Shown here piece by piece: positions 1-8,193 of a DNA stretch of 39,867 nt. The stretch lies in contig JAISUC010000026.1 in NCBI GenBank assembly GCA_031272275.1, positions 1 through 39,867 of the forward strand, given 5' to 3'. Both the position numbers and the translations under genes were made by a program. Position 1 is the first letter of the stretch; each line of letters starts with the position of its first letter. Below the pieces are notes generated by a model. The model was not told where the DNA came from, did no database searches, and saw only the letters and a list, made by a program, of their open reading frames with translations. Origin of the DNA: Actinomycetes bacterium. GTDB taxonomy: Bacteria; Actinomycetota; Coriobacteriia; WRKU01; WQUG01.

Positions 1-137
1 ACCGGGACGGGCATAAGCCCGTCCCGGATCAATAACTCGGATGCGCGAAGCGCATCCTCAACGTATCCACCGGCGACGACAGTCGCCGGATTACAGCTCC
101 CGTGCGCAGCACGGGGGCAACGACACGGCATACGGCC
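1..137. repeat. Intergenic palindromic repeat block, four hairpins in series
   Basis: Four perfect hairpins follow one another downstream of hypF: arms 2-12/17-27 (11 bp), 39-46/50-57 (8 bp, GGATGCGC), 70-77/82-89 (8 bp, CCGGCGAC) and 99-105/109-115 (7 bp, CCCGTGC). The same modules recur near 4.0, 9.6, 11.2, 14.8, 16.1, 21.4, 28.4-28.8 and 39.6 kb. This copy lacks the TCATTGCGAGG end seen elsewhere. No gene is visible in 1-177. Confidence 0.85.
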
Positions 138-177
138 CAAGTAATTCCGTTAGTGCGCGCCTCACCGCGCAGAACCA

Positions 178-2694
178 TTACCCTGTGCTGCGTTCGGCGC
201 GGAGCGTCGCGTTGGCGACGATCACTTGGCCGAACGAGACGCCCCCGTCGTTGGGCGGCAGCTCGCGGTGCACCAGCACCTGCAGCCCTTTGGTGGTAAG
301 CATCGCCCAGGCACCCTCGATCAGCATCCGGTTCATGAAACAGCCCCCCGATAGCGCCACGGCCGAAATGCCGGTGGCCCGTGCCGCCTTGGTGCAGATG
401 TCACCCACCATCGTGACCACGCTGTCGTGAAAGCGCCGTGACAGTTCCGCCACACTCAGCTCGCTTTCGGGGTCGTCGGTCATTTCAGCCAGGTCGTCCA
501 GCAGCGCGCGTATGACCGGCTCGGGGTCGATTTGGATGCCCCCGTCCTCGACCAAGGCAAAGCGATAGCGCGGCGGCGTGGGTTTCGCGTTCAGTGGCGA
601 CGACAGCGCCTCCAGCATCATCGCAGGTGAGCCCTCGAAACCGGCCTCGTCGGCGACACCCAACAAAGCCGCCACCGCATCGAACAGCCGCCCCATCGAA
701 CTGGTCTGTGGCGTATTCAGCTGCTTGTCGACCATGGCGCGCACGGTGGCCTCTTCGTGTTGTTCCAAGCGTCGGCGCAAAGCGGCAGCCCCCGGGTGTT
801 CGGTCAGTCCGTATTGATGCAGCAGCGCACTCATGATGCGAATCGGTCGTTTAATCGCACCGGCACCCCCCGGCAGCGCAAATGGACGCAGGTGGGCAAA
901 GCGCGCAAAATCGGGGCGTGTTGTGTCGCCCACCAGCACCTCGCCGCCCCAGATGCTGCCGTCGCAGCCGTAGCCCGTTCCGTCAAAGGTCACCCCGATG
1001 ACCGGGCCCACATGCCCGTTTTCCGCGGCAGCCGCCATCATATGCGCGTGGTGGTGCTGTACCGCGATCAGGCGCACCGGATGGCGCGTGCCCGCACTCG
1101 CACGTTCCTGCGCGCGTGCCCACTTTGTCGACAAATACTCGGGATGCAGATCGTGTGCCAATACCGTTGGCGTGATTTTGAACAGACGACGATAGGCGGT
1201 CTGTGCGTCCTCGAATGCGGTCAAGGTCTCGCTGTTTTCCAGGTCGCCGATGTGCTGGGACACGAACACCTCGTTTTCGCCGGTATCGCACAGGGCAAAG
1301 GTGTTTTTTTGCTCGGGGCCTGCCGCCAGCACGGGATAGTTGATGGTCAGCGCGTTCGGTATGTGCACCGGACGCGGCGCGTATCCGCGGGCGCGGCGCA
1401 CCAGCTGTGTGGCGGCACCGTCCGGTCCCACAACAACCCGTGCCACGCTGTCGTCATAGCGCTCAACAATCGGACGGTCATGCAGCAAAAAGGCATCGGC
1501 CACTGACGCCAGTCGCTCCAGTGCCTCGGCGTTGCCGGTCACAATGGGCTCTTCGCTCAAGTTCCCGCTGGTCATAATCAGCGGGGTGTAGACTGCGTCC
1601 AGCAGCAAGTGATGCAGGGGAGTATAGGGCAGCATCACGCCGACCTCGCCCAGCCCCGGCGCCACCGAAAACGCCAAGTCTGCACCGTCGTCGGCCGCCC
1701 GTTCGCGGCGCCGACACAGCACGATGGGGCGCACGTTCCCGCTCAGCAGCGCCTCTTCGGCTTTCGTGATCTGTACATACCGTGCCGCCTGTTCCAGGTT
1801 CGCAAACATCACCGCCAGCGGTTTACCGAACCGGTGCTTGCGTTCCCGCAAGCGCCTGACCGCCGTTTCCGACAGCGCGCTGCAGGCCAGCTGAAAGCCC
1901 CCCAGACCCTTAATGGCGACGATGCGCCCGCCCGCCAAGGCCTCTGCCGCCTCGAGCACAATCGAGTTGCTGCGGGCGCGTTCGGCTGCGATGTCGCGCG
2001 GAAGGTCGGGGTCGGCACCCACCGGCAAACCCGGTCGCCACCGCCAATCGCCTGCAGGTACAGCCGGGTCCGGGACGCGCTCCCCCGCCCTGTCACCCGC
2101 ACCGTCACCCGCCCCGTCGGCAGCGTCGTTGAAGTACAGCCGCGGTCCACAGGCGAAACAGGCATCCGGCTGGGCGTGGAACCGTCGGTCGGCCGGGTCG
2201 TCGTATTCGGCGCGGCATTCCGGGCACATCGGGAATGCGCGCATGGATGTCGCCGGGCGGTCGTAGGGGACATCGTTGATGATCGTGAAGCGCGGCCCGC
2301 AATCGGTGCAGTTCAAGAACGGATAGCGGTACCTGCGGTCATTCGCGTCGGCCAGTTCGCGCAGGCAGGCCGGACAGGTCGCCAAATCCGGGCTGATGAA
2401 GGTGCGCTCATGCGGGTCGGCGACTGAATCGCGGATGCTGAAGCCCTCGATGTGCTCGACCGTGCCCGCGTGTGCCCGGATGCTTTCGATGGCAGACGCC
2501 GGCGGCGCCGACGTTTCCAGCAGCGCCGGAAAGCTGTCGACCAGCGCGGCCGGTCCCTCCAGGTGTATGTGCACGCCGTCGCTTGCGTTCAGGACCCAAC
2601 CCGCCAGCGACAGTTGCCGCGCCAGCTTGTAGACACAGGGGCGGAACCCGACCCCCTGCACGATGCCGTTCACGTGAATGTCCAGCGCTTTCAT
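178..2694 (-). CDS. hypF: Carbamoyltransferase HypF, [NiFe]-hydrogenase maturation
   Basis: HypF transfers carbamoyl from carbamoyl phosphate to the C-terminal Cys of HypE, which turns it into the CN ligand of the NiFe site. The 838-residue protein has every expected domain. These are an acylphosphatase-like domain (GIVQGVGFRPC at 10-20), two zinc fingers (C107/C110/C129/C132 and C157/C160/C179/C182), a YrdC-like domain (about 235-430, with TSGNLSEEP) and a Kae1-like domain with HHHAH at 547-551 and SGGCFMNR near 782-789. The start was set at the Met before KALDIHVNG, preceded by GAGAGG; an in-frame upstream start would add 32 residues that do not look like HypF. Residues about 191-232 are a Gly/Ala/Asp/Pro-rich insertion after the second zinc finger, encoded by repetitive DNA and holding one copy of the 13-bp motif. 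A TACAAT -10 candidate lies at 2736-2731. Confidence 0.97.
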   Translation of the reverse strand: MKALDIHVNGIVQGVGFRPCVYKLARQLSLAGWVLNASDGVHIHLEGPAALVDSFPALLETSAPPASAIESIRAHAGTVEHIEGFSIRDSVADPHERTFISPDLATCPACLRELADANDRRYRYPFLNCTDCGPRFTIINDVPYDRPATSMRAFPMCPECRAEYDDPADRRFHAQPDACFACGPRLYFNDAADGAGDGAGDRAGERVPDPAVPAGDWRWRPGLPVGADPDLPRDIAAERARSNSIVLEAAEALAGGRIVAIKGLGGFQLACSALSETAVRRLRERKHRFGKPLAVMFANLEQAARYVQITKAEEALLSGNVRPIVLCRRRERAADDGADLAFSVAPGLGEVGVMLPYTPLHHLLLDAVYTPLIMTSGNLSEEPIVTGNAEALERLASVADAFLLHDRPIVERYDDSVARVVVGPDGAATQLVRRARGYAPRPVHIPNALTINYPVLAAGPEQKNTFALCDTGENEVFVSQHIGDLENSETLTAFEDAQTAYRRLFKITPTVLAHDLHPEYLSTKWARAQERASAGTRHPVRLIAVQHHHAHMMAAAAENGHVGPVIGVTFDGTGYGCDGSIWGGEVLVGDTTRPDFARFAHLRPFALPGGAGAIKRPIRIMSALLHQYGLTEHPGAAALRRRLEQHEEATVRAMVDKQLNTPQTSSMGRLFDAVAALLGVADEAGFEGSPAMMLEALSSPLNAKPTPPRYRFALVEDGGIQIDPEPVIRALLDDLAEMTDDPESELSVAELSRRFHDSVVTMVGDICTKAARATGISAVALSGGCFMNRMLIEGAWAMLTTKGLQVLVHRELPPNDGGVSFGQVIVANATLRAERSTG
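2072..2084 (+). repeat. 13-bp motif GGGACGYRCTCCC, copy 1 (CG)
   Basis: Exact match to the consensus, followed by CC. It lies inside the low-complexity insertion of hypF, which is coded on the other strand, where it reads as GERVP. Confidence 0.7.
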
Positions 2695-2793
2695 CAGATT
2701 CCTCTCACCGGTGATTTGCCAATTGTTGCTATTGTAGCGGGACGGGTTACTCCTGTGTGCGATTTTTGAATTCCGTACGCCGGCGGGCAAAAC

Positions 2794-2966
2794 TGTTATG
2801 ATAGCCGCTTATGGGGGGAACCGTACGGTTTCACGGGCAGACGCAGAGTCTGACGCAGGGTTAGACGCGGGTTGCGTTGCCGGCATGGTGCCGGCTCCGA
2901 ACCGGCGCCGGATCGGCGACGGACACCTGCGGATGCCCAAACAGTTTCCGGAAAGGGGAAGCAGCT
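2794..2966 (+). promoter_or_regulatory. Extended -10 promoter and about 160-nt leader of the DUF975 gene
   Basis: TGTTATGAT at 2794-2802 is an extended -10 element. No good -35 is visible. Transcription would start near 2809 and leave a leader of about 160 nt. The leader contains three GACGC-containing direct repeats (2833-2872) and several GC-rich inverted repeats, such as GCCGGC-n-GCCGGC near 2879-2897. It ends in a good ribosome site (AAAGGGGAAGC). I do not recognise a riboswitch class. Confidence 0.5.
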
Positions 2967-3899
2967 ATGTTGGCACGCGCAGAACTGAAGGGACAGGCGA
3001 AACGGGCTTTCGCCGCACAACGGCCTCCGTTGATTCTGGGATGGATTGTCGTATTGATTGTTTCGATGCTGGTGGGCTTGCCCATGCAGCTCAATAACCG
3101 GGCGTTGATGCGCGACTATCCCCAGATGCTGGAAAAGTCATTCGACCCCTCCAACACCCCCGAACAGGTCAAGGAAATGTGGAACGACTGGGCGGAAAGC
3201 TATTCGACCCACACCGCATCAACCGCCGCGCTGGGCTTAAGCCTGCTGTCGATATTGCTGGGAGCCATCACCTTTGTCGTCGAGATCGGCTATTACCGCA
3301 TGGCGCTGGACGCCTATGATGGCAAAACAACCGCAGTCGCTGTGGTGTTCGGGCGATTCCGCGAATTCGGCCGCTGGATCGGCCTCTATTTTCTGTCCAT
3401 GATCAAAATCGCCCTGTGGTCGATGCTCTTCATCATCCCGGGTATCATCGCCGCGCTGAACTACAGCCAGGCAGCCTACCTGATGCTGGATGACCCCGAG
3501 CTGGGACCGGTGGAGGCCATCCGCAAATCCTGCGCGCTGATGCGCGGGCACAAGGGCCAGTACTTCGTGTTGGCGCTGAGCTTCATCGGCTGGATGCTGC
3601 TCGAGAGCATCACCTTCGGCCTCTCGGGCCTGTATTCGGAGCCCTACATGAACATCACCTACGCCGGTTACTATCGCGAGCTCGCAGCAGACGCCGCACT
3701 GTTCGCAGGGTCCGCGCCGGCCACTCCGGTGGGGGGCGTCGACAGCGCGTCGGGACCGGACGCGGGCACACCGCTGACCGCAAACGTCATCGACGTCGAG
3801 GTCAACAGCGCGGGGGAGCGTGAGCTCTCCGCCCAAGCGGTTCCTGCGGCACAGCCCGCACCCGCACCCACCCCCGAGGACGGGGAAACCCCCGGCTAA
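2967..3899 (+). CDS. DUF975 family integral membrane protein
   Basis: The 310-residue membrane protein has about four to five hydrophobic segments: near residues 20-40, 85-112, 148-180 and 215-235. It carries the typical DUF975 stretch in which a Ser/Cys-rich helix and MRGHKGQYF are followed by LSFIGWMLLESITFG and a PYMNITYAGYYREL block. The family's function is unknown. The last 70 or so residues form an Ala/Pro/Thr-rich tail, probably cytoplasmic, which makes the protein longer than most family members. The start follows the strong ribosome site AAAGGGGAAGC. It is divergent from hypF and followed by repeats, so it is probably a single-gene unit. Confidence 0.85.
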   Translation: MLARAELKGQAKRAFAAQRPPLILGWIVVLIVSMLVGLPMQLNNRALMRDYPQMLEKSFDPSNTPEQVKEMWNDWAESYSTHTASTAALGLSLLSILLGAITFVVEIGYYRMALDAYDGKTTAVAVVFGRFREFGRWIGLYFLSMIKIALWSMLFIIPGIIAALNYSQAAYLMLDDPELGPVEAIRKSCALMRGHKGQYFVLALSFIGWMLLESITFGLSGLYSEPYMNITYAGYYRELAADAALFAGSAPATPVGGVDSASGPDAGTPLTANVIDVEVNSAGERELSAQAVPAAQPAPAPTPEDGETPG

Positions 3900-3902
3900 A
3901 AT

Positions 3903-4140
3903 GCCCCCGTGCTACGCACGGGATCCATCATCCGGCGACGGTAGTCGCCACCCCGTCATTGCGAGGGCGGCGGGGTTTTTGCTGCCCGTGACAATACAGC
4001 GGGTGTGCGGCATCACCCCGCGAACGTCATTGCGAGGCGACGTAGTCGCCGTGGCAATCCACCGGGGCGGGTGACACCCGCCCCGGATCAATGATTCGGA
4101 TGCGCAGTTGCGCATCCTCAACGTAACGTGTTCGCGCAAC
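3903..4140. repeat. Palindromic repeat mosaic with two TCATTGCGAGG units
   Basis: Two units begin with CGTCATTGCGAG, at 3954 and 4025. The second runs through GTGGCAATCCACC into a GGGGCGGGTG/CACCCGCCCC hairpin, a GGATGCGC/GCGCATCC hairpin and a GTTCGCGCAAC end. The order of modules on the minus strand matches the copies at 11.2 and 14.9 kb. No gene is visible. Confidence 0.85.
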
Positions 4141-4147
4141 AAACCCG

Positions 4148-4283
4148 GTTTCGCTCACAGCCAGACTTGTTCGCGAAACGGAAATGCTCGTTTCGCTCAC
4201 AGCCAGACTTTTTCGCGAAACGAAAAAGCTCGTTTCGCTCACAGCCAGACTTTCTCGCGAAACGAAAATGCTCGTTTCGCTCA
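4148..4283. repeat. Tandem array: three 42-bp units plus a 10-bp partial unit
   Basis: Units are 4148-4189, 4190-4231 and 4232-4273, then GTTTCGCTCA at 4274-4283. Each unit starts with GTTTCGCTCACAGCC and ends in a TTCGCGAAACG segment, so the ends can pair (GTTTCG/CGAAAC) and each unit can fold as a hairpin. Because 42 is a multiple of three, several frames stay open on both strands. None has a ribosome site or known protein pattern, so I do not call a gene. Confidence 0.9.
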
Positions 4284-4586
4284 GGGGCGGCACGGAGTGC
4301 CGCGCTACGGGGATTACTTCGATTGAACATTCACTGATTGACTATTGGTCATATCGTCGGTTTGAACATATCACCTGCAATTGCGGGTCGCCCTGTAGGG
4401 GGGCACTCCGTGCCCCCGCGTGGCGACGACAGTCGCCACATAACAGGTCCCGTGGCGTGTTTTTCGCCACGGGGGCATTAGACCGGCGTGCATTCGGTAA
4501 TCGGGTTTCAATTGCAGGAATTCCTGTAGGGGGGCACTCCTGTGCCCCCGCGTGGCGACGGTAGTCGCCACTGAACAGTCCCATGC
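4284..4586. repeat. GC-rich palindromic modules upstream of the NlpC/P60 gene
   Basis: At 4276-4318 the sequence is the reverse complement of 11135-11178 apart from a single-base indel. Two further modules follow at about 4394-4475 and 4524-4580. Each has a GGGGGGCAC/GTGCCCCC hairpin then a GTGGCGAC/GTCGCCAC hairpin. The first also has a CCCGTGGCG/CGCCACGGG hairpin. No gene is visible in 3900-4662. Confidence 0.8.
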
Positions 4587-4634
4587 GGCGCGAGTTTTCG
4601 TTGTCATTTGCAGTTTCGTGACAAATGCGACGTC

Positions 4635-4662
4635 GGGACGTACTCCGCATTAGAATTGACGC
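4635..4662 (+). promoter_or_regulatory. -10 element for a leaderless NlpC/P60 transcript, with a 12/13 copy of the 13-bp motif
   Basis: TAGAAT at 4651-4656 ends 6 nt before the ATG at 4663, so transcription should begin at or next to the start codon. No Shine-Dalgarno sequence is present. GGGACGTACTCCG at 4635-4647 matches the 13-bp motif at 12 of 13 positions and occupies the spacer region. No -35 consensus is seen. Confidence 0.5.
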
Positions 4663-5931
4663 ATGGACGGGCGTCGGGATAGCAGGGGTTTTCCGGGGGA
4701 AGCGCCGCGGTCGCGTGGACTGCTGTGCGGACTGTTGCGTGTTGTCGCGCTGCTACTGGCAGCTGTGTGTGTTTTGCAGCCGACGTTAAGTTTTGCTGCC
4801 AAGAAAACCGTCACCAACGACAAAATCAAGGCTGCCCAGGCCCAGGCGGACGCCGCTCAAGAGAAACTGGACAAGCTGGCGACGCAGACCGAGATGGCCT
4901 CCGAAGACTACTATGCGGCGAAAGCCCAGACGGAAGCCACCACCAAAAAAATCAAGCAAACCGAGCGTGAACTGGATGCCGCACGGCAGTCGCTGGCAGA
5001 GGCAAAATCGCAGCTGGCGACGCGTTCGGCGGATATGTATCGCGACGGCGAGCTGTCGTTTCTGCAGCTGTTAACCGGTGTCGACAGCCTGAAAGATCTG
5101 ATCTCACGCATCGAGTTGCTGCAGCGGGTGGCGCAAAATGACGCCGACCTGATTGTCGCTGTGCGCGAAGCGAAGGCGCAGATTGAGCTGACGAAGGCCG
5201 ATCTGGAGGCACAGCGCGCGACGCAAAAAAAGCACGAGGCGGCGGAGCTGAAAGAACTGAAGCGCGTCCAGGGTCTGGTGAGCGAGCAAAAGAGCTACCT
5301 GGCGTCGCTTTCGGCGAAGATCAAAAAACTGATGGCGGAGGAGCGCGCGCGCCAAGAGGCCGAAGAGCGCCGCAAAGCAGAAGAGGCGCGCAAGGCGGCT
5401 GAAGCCGCCCGCAAGGCTGCCGAAGAGGCGCGCAAAAAGGACGAATCGACCGGTAGCGGCAGCGGGTCTGCGGGTAGTGACAGTGGCAGCAGCAGCAACA
5501 GCGGCGGGAACGATTCCGGCGGCAGTGGCGGCTCGTCGTCGGTTGGAAACTTGGGTTCGAACCATCCCGAGGTCGTCAAAGAAGCCCGGAAGTACATCGG
5601 GGTCACGCCCTATGTATGGGGCGGGACCACGCCTGCCGGGTTCGATTGCTCGGGACTGACGCAGTATTGCTATCGCGTGGCTGCCGGAATGTCGATTCCG
5701 CGGACCTCGCGTTCGCAGTTCACGGTGGGTACATTCATTCCGGCGGACCGGAAAGACCTGCTGAAACCGGGCGACTTGGTCTTTTTCGGATATGACGCAG
5801 ACCCCACACGTATTCATCACGTCGGCATCTATTCGGGGGGTGGCATGATGATTCACGCGCCGCAAACCGGACAGAAAGTCAAAGAGAGCTACGCTTTCCG
5901 CAGCGACTACGTGGGCGCCGTCCGCCCGTAA
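4663..5931 (+). CDS. Secreted coiled-coil NlpC/P60 peptidoglycan endopeptidase
   Basis: A predicted cell-wall hydrolase that cuts peptide stems of peptidoglycan outside the membrane. The 422-residue protein has an N-terminal export signal (hydrophobic 19-45, likely cleaved near SFAA), a long coiled coil (about 50-260, ending in an Ala/Glu/Lys/Arg-rich helix), a Ser/Gly linker (262-298) and a C-terminal NlpC/P60 domain (about 300-422). The catalytic residues are visible: C329 in FDCSGL, H386 in HHVGIY and H398 in MIHAP. The arrangement resembles coiled-coil hydrolases of the PcsB/RipA type, whose coiled coil is an autoinhibitory or docking element. The start is the Met immediately downstream of a -10 box; a slightly downstream start cannot be excluded. 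It appears to be a single gene. Confidence 0.93.
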   Translation: MDGRRDSRGFPGEAPRSRGLLCGLLRVVALLLAAVCVLQPTLSFAAKKTVTNDKIKAAQAQADAAQEKLDKLATQTEMASEDYYAAKAQTEATTKKIKQTERELDAARQSLAEAKSQLATRSADMYRDGELSFLQLLTGVDSLKDLISRIELLQRVAQNDADLIVAVREAKAQIELTKADLEAQRATQKKHEAAELKELKRVQGLVSEQKSYLASLSAKIKKLMAEERARQEAEERRKAEEARKAAEAARKAAEEARKKDESTGSGSGSAGSDSGSSSNSGGNDSGGSGGSSSVGNLGSNHPEVVKEARKYIGVTPYVWGGTTPAGFDCSGLTQYCYRVAAGMSIPRTSRSQFTVGTFIPADRKDLLKPGDLVFFGYDADPTRIHHVGIYSGGGMMIHAPQTGQKVKESYAFRSDYVGAVRP

Positions 5932-6031
5932 GTTTCACTGACCGACCATCCTAAACAGAAACCGTCGGGACGCACTCATCCTGATAATCTGAGAGAAATC
6001 TGTCGAGAATTGATTGTTCATCATTGATTTT

Positions 6032-6189
6032 TGCTATACACCACCGCTATTTTCTGTGACAATAGAGGGGTCAGGGGACGTTTCCTGAGGGGCTTTTCGC
6101 ACGGTTTTGACTGTGCCGGTTGCACGTGAGGCTTGACTGCAAGCGGCTGCCGGAAGGATTTCCGGCGAGTTGAGAGAAAGGGCGGACTG
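6032..6189 (+). promoter_or_regulatory. Putative promoter and leader of the zinc-ribbon operon
   Basis: TGCTATACA at 6032-6040 is an extended -10 element. TTGATT at 6010-6015 could be a poor -35. The leader of about 140 nt contains small hairpins, for example GCCGGAA-n-TTTCCGGC near 6148-6165, and ends in AAAGGG before the ATG. 5932-6031 holds only a partial copy of the 13-bp motif (GGGACGCACTC at 5967). Confidence 0.4.
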
Positions 6190-6708
6190 ATGGCAAACGA
6201 TATGTTGGGTGGATTGGGAGCCTTGGGCGGATTGGGCGATTTGCTGGGTGGGGTGACCAAGCTAATGCCGCAAGACGACCCGAACATCAAAATGTTCAAC
6301 GCACAAAAAGAGGTCAGTGACCTGCAAAAACAGGCCGAAGAGGTCTACGCCGAGATTGGCCGGAAGGTCTATGAAGCCGACGGTGCCGCCGCCTATCCGG
6401 CGCTGGCAGACAAGCTGAAGCTGATTCAGGCGAATCTGGCGAGCGCACAGGAACAGGCCGGTGCCGTCCAGGCAGAGGTGGATGCGGCCAATGCGCGGGC
6501 GGAAGAGGAAAAAGCTGCCCAGGCCGCCGCCGTGGCGGGGCGGACCTGCCCGTCGTGCGGGACGGTGAACGCCGAGGGCATCAAGTTCTGTAACGAATGC
6601 GGGACCAAACTGGGCGAGAGCGCCAAGGTCTATTGCCCGTCCTGCGGAGCCGAGGCTGCGGCCGGCACGCGTTTTTGCGGCAGCTGCGGCGCGAATCTGG
6701 GCGGGTGA
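6190..6708 (+). CDS. Zinc-ribbon protein with glycine-rich N-terminus and coiled coil
   Basis: The 172-residue protein begins with a Gly/Leu repeat segment (5-22) and continues with a coiled-coil region (about 36-115). It ends in two zinc ribbons: C120/C123-C134/C137 and C149/C152-C163/C166. There is no signal peptide or membrane segment, so it should be cytoplasmic. The biochemical function is unknown. It is the first gene of a three-gene operon in which every product ends in or consists of zinc ribbons of the form CPSCG...CNxCG. The start was chosen at the ATG after AGAAAGGGCGG. The ribbons may bind nucleic acid or a protein partner, but nothing in the sequence decides this. Confidence 0.85.
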   Translation: MANDMLGGLGALGGLGDLLGGVTKLMPQDDPNIKMFNAQKEVSDLQKQAEEVYAEIGRKVYEADGAAAYPALADKLKLIQANLASAQEQAGAVQAEVDAANARAEEEKAAQAAAVAGRTCPSCGTVNAEGIKFCNECGTKLGESAKVYCPSCGAEAAAGTRFCGSCGANLGG

Positions 6709-6716
6709 GGGCGCAT

Positions 6717-7109
6717 ATGGCGACCTATAAGCAAGCCTGCATCCGCTGTGGGGCGATGTTGGAGCGTTCCGCGCATTTCTGTTCGACCTGCGGGAGTAAC
6801 GCGCCGTTTGGCGACGCCTGCCCCGGCTGCCACGCTCCGATAACGCGCGAGCAGCAGCTGTGTTCCGGATGTGGGCGGCAGCTGTATGTGGCGTGTCCTC
6901 ACTGCAAGCAGCGCACCTATGTGGGGGGAGCGACCTGTGACGCGTGCGGGTTGTCGCTGATGCTGTATTGCGGGAATAAGCGCTGCGGTCACGCGCAGTT
7001 TTTCCAGAACAAGAAATGCACCGACTGCGGAAAGAAGATCCGCAAACAGGACTATGACATCTTCATTCAGCAGGGTGTGGCCGACAAACTGAAAGGACAG
7101 CAATCATGA
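6717..7109 (+). CDS. Four-zinc-ribbon protein
   Basis: The 130-residue protein is almost entirely zinc-binding. Eight cysteine pairs lie at 8/11, 22/25, 35/38, 49/52, 60/63, 74/77, 85/90 and 101/104, which gives four ribbons in tandem. A basic tail follows (about 105-130). It has no recognisable catalytic domain. The gene starts 8 nt after the first zinc-ribbon gene stops, with GTGAGG as ribosome site, and its stop overlaps the next gene (ATGA). Translational coupling with both neighbours suggests the three products act together. The function is unknown; a double-zinc-ribbon adaptor or nucleic-acid-binding role is possible. Confidence 0.85.
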   Translation: MATYKQACIRCGAMLERSAHFCSTCGSNAPFGDACPGCHAPITREQQLCSGCGRQLYVACPHCKQRTYVGGATCDACGLSLMLYCGNKRCGHAQFFQNKKCTDCGKKIRKQDYDIFIQQGVADKLKGQQS

Positions 7110-7900
7110 CGATGCAGGCATTCACGCGAAACTATCAGGATAACTCGACCGATGCCGGCTTTCAGTTCACGTTTTACTGTGACAACTGTAACGACGGCTA
7201 TAAGTCGAGCTTCATCGAGTCCGATACCTATAAGAAAGGCAAGCTGCTGCGCGGGGTGGGGCAGGGGGCGTCCATCCTAGGTAGCCTGGTCGGTGGGCGC
7301 GTCGGTAACCTGGGTTGGTCGGCGGACCGTGCCTCGAACGTGCTGGGCGAGCGATTCGAGGGCAAAAGCCCCGAGTGGCAAAAGGAGCACGAGCAGGCGT
7401 TCATCATGGCGCAAAACGAGGCGCAGCAGCACTTTCACCGCTGCCACAACTGTAACAAGTACGTCTGTGACGCCTGCCTGAACGAGGATGAGGGCTTGTG
7501 CGTCGCCTGTGCGCCGCGCCAAGAGGTCTATGTGGCACAGGCGCGTGCCGCGGCCATGAAGCGAAACATCGACGCGGCCGGTGAATCCGCGACGGTGTGG
7601 GAGGGCGAAATCGAGAGCAAGACGACCGTCTGTCCGTCCTGTGGCAAGCCCGCCGGCTCCGGCAAGTTCTGCAATAACTGCGGTGCCAGTATGGAGCTGC
7701 AGGTCTGCCCGTCCTGTGGGACGAAAAACGCCCAAGCGGTCAAGTTCTGCAACAACTGCGGGACCAAGTTGGACGGGGCGGCCCCGGCCCCGGCGGCACC
7801 TGCACCTACGCCGCTGGAAACGGGTATCTGTCCGTCCTGCAACGCGCAAAACACGCCGGGGACCAAGTTCTGCGGCGAATGCGGCACCAAGATGGAGTAG
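7106..7900 (+). CDS. Multi-zinc-ribbon protein, third gene of the operon
   Basis: The 264-residue protein has an N-terminal part with a CxxC pair (C25/C28, YCDNCNDGYKS), a Gly-rich segment (about 48-70) and a cysteine cluster (113/116, 121/124, 132/135). A linker follows, then three C-terminal ribbons: C176/C179-C189/C192, C201/C204-C215/C218 and C242/C245-C256/C259. An Ala/Pro linker (224-237) separates the last two. There is no signal peptide. The start ATG overlaps the stop of the previous gene by 4 bp; a second ATG two codons on is an alternative. The combination of a Gly-rich middle and ribbons suggests a scaffold, but this is inference. Confidence 0.87.
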   Translation: MTMQAFTRNYQDNSTDAGFQFTFYCDNCNDGYKSSFIESDTYKKGKLLRGVGQGASILGSLVGGRVGNLGWSADRASNVLGERFEGKSPEWQKEHEQAFIMAQNEAQQHFHRCHNCNKYVCDACLNEDEGLCVACAPRQEVYVAQARAAAMKRNIDAAGESATVWEGEIESKTTVCPSCGKPAGSGKFCNNCGASMELQVCPSCGTKNAQAVKFCNNCGTKLDGAAPAPAAPAPTPLETGICPSCNAQNTPGTKFCGECGTKME

Positions 7901-7913
7901 TCATAACGTAGGC

Positions 7914-7952
7914 ATAAAAAATAGTAGACCGCCCGGGTGCGACGGGCGGTCT
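7914..7952 (-). terminator. Rho-independent terminator of tRNA-Lys
   Basis: Arms at 7926-7934 and 7944-7952 (AGACCGCCC/GGGCGGTCT) form a 9-bp stem. On the minus strand it is followed by ACTATTTTTTAT, so it terminates transcription coming from the tRNA. On the plus strand there is no T run, although the hairpin may still limit read-through from the zinc-ribbon operon. Confidence 0.75.
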
Positions 7953-7964
7953 TGATGGGAAATG

Positions 7965-7990
7965 GGTCGCCCGGGTGTGGGAGGGCGACC
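7965..7990. other. Second hairpin between the zinc-ribbon operon and tRNA-Lys
   Basis: GGTCGCCC (7965-7972) pairs with GGGCGACC (7983-7990) around a 10-nt loop. It shares the CGCCCGGGTG core with the neighbouring terminator hairpin, so the two may be duplicates. Its role is unknown. Confidence 0.5.
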
Positions 7991-8007
7991 ATCAGAATGA
8001 TGCAAAA

Positions 8008-8083
<76 letters not shown>

Positions 8084-8101
8084 GTAAATGCGCGACGTAT
8101 G

Positions 8102-8110
8102 AGTATAGCA
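8102..8110 (-). promoter_or_regulatory. Extended -10 promoter of tRNA-Lys
   Basis: On the minus strand TGCTATACT (8110-8102) lies 18 bp before the mature 5' end of the tRNA. The identical 9-mer, within TGTGCTATACT, precedes the carboxypeptidase gene at 14964-14972. It is therefore probably a favoured promoter form in this genome. Confidence 0.6.
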
Positions 8111-8193
8111 CAACACGCGCGCAGCGCCAGTCCCGTTTGAAGAAAATTTCACAAACGCCGACTGAAATACACCGCCTACGGCACGCTCAACCG

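Noticed and set aside
757..1506. 249-codon frame opposite hypF
   Set aside because: It is a shadow of a well-conserved gene, with no family similarity or ribosome site.
4148..4283. CRISPR array
   Set aside because: The 42-bp units are contiguous with no spacers, and no cas gene is near.
4027..4337. Small open frames on both strands through the 42-bp array
   Set aside because: They arise because the unit length is a multiple of three. There is no start signal, and the peptide repeats mean nothing in either direction.
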